Of a DNA stretch of 14,955 nucleotides, positions 13,905 to 14,955 are shown piece after piece; the first letter of the stretch is position 1, and every line of letters starts with the position of its first letter. The notes under the pieces were generated by a model. It searched no databases. It worked only from the letters and a program-made list of their open reading frames with translations, and was not told where the DNA came from. The stretch is from contig CAJAKT010000188.1 in assembly GCA_903940375.1 (NCBI GenBank), positions 1-14,955 on the forward strand, read 5' to 3'. This DNA is from an uncultured bacterium (lineage in GTDB: Bacteria > Actinomycetota > Actinomycetes > S36-B12). The translations under genes and the position numbers were made by a program.

Positions 13905-13928
13905 CCTGATAGCCAGACCGGTCAGGCT
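13905..13928. terminator. Weak dyad between two convergent genes
   Basis: CCTGA (13905-13909) and TCAGG (13922-13926) are complementary. A nested imperfect palindrome, AGCCAGAC-CG-GTCAGGCT (13911-13928), straddles the 25-nt gap between the converging stop codons. The stems are short and there is no T-tract, so its terminator function is doubtful. Confidence 0.25.
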
Positions 13929-14677
13929 GTCGACACGATCATGAAGGCCTCGGCCAGCCTGCCCTCAGGCAGGCCCGCATGCTCGGCCTGCATGCGCATC
14001 CACCCGCCGACCCGGTCGACCAGGTCATCCATGTGCCCGGTCTGGCTCTCGTGCGCGCGCAGGGCCTGAATCTTCGCGTCGAAGTTGTCGGTGATGTCGT
14101 TCCAGTAGTTCGGAGTCGGACTGGCCAGGACCCACACCTCGGGCACACTCCATGCCTCAAGCTCCTCATCGAGCAGCAGGCTCGTGTGTGCGAAGGGGTT
14201 GCGCGCGTCGGGGTAGACGGCCTGGATCGCGGCCTCGCCCGCCGCGAGGTGGTCCGGGTGCGACGCCTGGATGCGGTTCCAGTTGCGCTCAGGTGACTGG
14301 ATGAGCATGCGGTCGGGACGAACCTGTCGGATGACGCGGCTGATGTCGCGTCGCAGATCGTGGCTGACGGCGAGTTCGCCGTCGCGGTAGCCGAGGAAGC
14401 GCACGTCGGTGACTCCGACAGCGGCGCCTGCGGCCCGCTGCTCCGCCTGGCGGATCGCGGGGATCTCGGAGCGGGGGACATCGGGATCGAAGCCCCCGGC
14501 GTCTCCGTTGGTGATCAGGCAGTACGACACCTCGACGCCGGCATCCGTCCAGGCCTTGATCGTGCCCGCTGACCCGAAATCGACATCATCCGGGTGGGCC
14601 ATCACCGCGAGCAGGCGCTCGATCCGGGTGCCGTCGGCGTTGTGGAGGAGGCGGTCGGGCTCGAGGGACGAGGTCAT
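13922..14677 (-). CDS. PIG-L/LmbE-family zinc deacetylase (MshB/Mca-like)
   Basis: A 251-aa member of the PIG-L (LmbE) fold. These enzymes remove an acetyl or other acyl group from N-acetylglucosamine-type substrates, using zinc. Residues 27-31 read AHPDD, giving H28 and D31, and HPDH at 140-143 gives the third ligand H143. A Rossmann-like core follows (EVSYCLITNGDAGGFD, VRFLGYRDGEL). In actinomycetes the family includes MshB (mycothiol synthesis) and Mca (mycothiol conjugate amidase). The C-terminus (PNYWNDITDNFDAKIQALRA, then a HESQTGH segment) fits a broader PIG-L subgroup, so the substrate is left open. ATG 14677 has no ribosome binding site but a -10 box at leaderless spacing. The gene converges on the membrane gene ending at 13896. 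Confidence 0.92.
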   Translation of the reverse strand: MTSSLEPDRLLHNADGTRIERLLAVMAHPDDVDFGSAGTIKAWTDAGVEVSYCLITNGDAGGFDPDVPRSEIPAIRQAEQRAAGAAVGVTDVRFLGYRDGELAVSHDLRRDISRVIRQVRPDRMLIQSPERNWNRIQASHPDHLAAGEAAIQAVYPDARNPFAHTSLLLDEELEAWSVPEVWVLASPTPNYWNDITDNFDAKIQALRAHESQTGHMDDLVDRVGGWMRMQAEHAGLPEGRLAEAFMIVSTA

Positions 14678-14683
14678 CGGGGC

Positions 14684-14689
14684 AGCGTA
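14684..14689 (-). promoter_or_regulatory. -10 element (TACGCT) for leaderless transcription of the PIG-L gene
   Basis: Read on the minus strand, TACGCT fits TANNNT and lies 6 nt before the ATG at 14677. No Shine-Dalgarno sequence or clear -35 box is seen. Confidence 0.5.
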
Positions 14690-14785
14690 TCTCCCCGATC
14701 CAGGCGGTACCGTGGGGTGATCCAGCTGTGCTGATGCCGATGGGGGTAGCCGATGGAGCGGTCAATTTCCACAGGGCACGCCCTC

Positions 14786-14821
14786 GTCACAGTGGCCACA
14801 TCCGTCACATCCGTGACAGAG
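14786..14821 (+). promoter_or_regulatory. GTNACA repeats upstream of a probable secreted-protein gene, possible MtrA site
   Basis: Three related hexamers occur in the 150-nt gap before the last gene: GTCACA at 14786, GTCACA at 14804 and GTGACA at 14813. The last two are nine nt apart; CACATCCGT is tandemly duplicated at 14797-14814, and GTCAC-ATCC-GTGAC also forms a dyad. Directly repeated GTCACA-type motifs are reported for MtrA in mycobacteria, where targets include secreted cell-wall hydrolases. Assignment to MtrA is inferred. Confidence 0.35.
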
Positions 14822-14828
14822 TAGGCCT

Positions 14829-14955
14829 GTGCTTCCCCGCCGGCACGGGCACCGTGCCCTGACTTCGCGCGTCCGCGCGCGGCCGGGCGGCCGTGCCCTG
14901 ATCGGCTTGCTCAGCCTGTCTGTGGTGGCCGGCGTGGGATTGGCCCTGCCGATGA
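14829..14955 (+). CDS. N-terminus of a probable exported protein (3' end outside window)
   Basis: Forty-two codons are visible from GTG 14829, which is the first start after an in-frame TGA at 14814. The sequence begins MLPRRHGHRALTSRVRARPG, a long and very basic n-region, then GGRALIGLLSLSVVAGVGLALPM, a hydrophobic helix consistent with a Sec signal peptide or an N-terminal membrane anchor. Nothing of the mature protein is present, so no function can be given. The upstream GTNACA repeats would fit a cell-envelope enzyme such as an M23 or NlpC/P60 peptidase, but that is a guess from context. Confidence 0.6.
   Translation, partial: MLPRRHGHRALTSRVRARPGGRALIGLLSLSVVAGVGLALPM

Noticed and set aside
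14797..14814. CRISPR-like or satellite repeat (CACATCCGT twice)
   Set aside because: There are only two 9-nt copies with no spacers. It is better explained as part of the GTNACA regulatory repeats.

Overview
The window is a 15-kb, high-GC chromosomal segment from an actinomycete. WhiD/WhiB3, a His-tailed GroEL1, a paired GuaB and GuaB3, a ChoD-type GMC oxidoreductase and several apparently leaderless genes (a TANNNT-type -10 box 6-7 nt before ATG/GTG) all point there. The order groEL1 - whiD/whiB3 - guaB - guaB3 - choD-like - guaA follows the core synteny known from Mycobacterium and, in part, Streptomyces. The genus cannot be fixed from the sequence. No tRNA, rRNA, CRISPR, transposase or phage gene was seen, and no gene-free stretch exceeds about 215 nt.

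Layout. Positions 1-507 hold the 3' end of groEL1, converging through a long hairpin on whiD (618-911, minus). Next comes an envelope-stress-like signalling module. A response regulator (1075-1710) and a PspC-fused histidine kinase (1707-2918) lie on the minus strand with an ATGA overlap. Divergent to them are a PspC/LiaF-like membrane protein (3056-4237) and an overlapping 77-aa two-helix membrane protein (4230-4463). The set resembles EsrISR of Corynebacterium and LiaFSR of Firmicutes. Two tandem hairpins close that side.

Positions 4682-5674 encode a MerR regulator with a CarH-like cobalamin domain. A co-directional run follows: guaB (5726-7249), guaB3 (7256-8368), a succinate-semialdehyde-type dehydrogenase (8365-9909) and a GMC oxidoreductase (9912-11609). 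A CD225/dispanin-like small membrane protein (11656-11943), guaA (11966-13534) and a four-helix membrane protein (13537-13896) continue on the same strand. A PIG-L deacetylase (13922-14677, minus) converges on them. The window ends in the 5' end of a gene for a probably secreted protein (from 14829), preceded by 9-nt-spaced GTNACA repeats.

How the genes work together. GuaB and GuaA make XMP and then GMP from IMP. GuaB3 is a paralogue in which the catalytic Cys position is His. The dehydrogenase and the GMC oxidoreductase are tightly packed into the same run but have no obvious purine role. The two-component module probably monitors the envelope, and WhiD is a redox-responsive Fe-S regulator.
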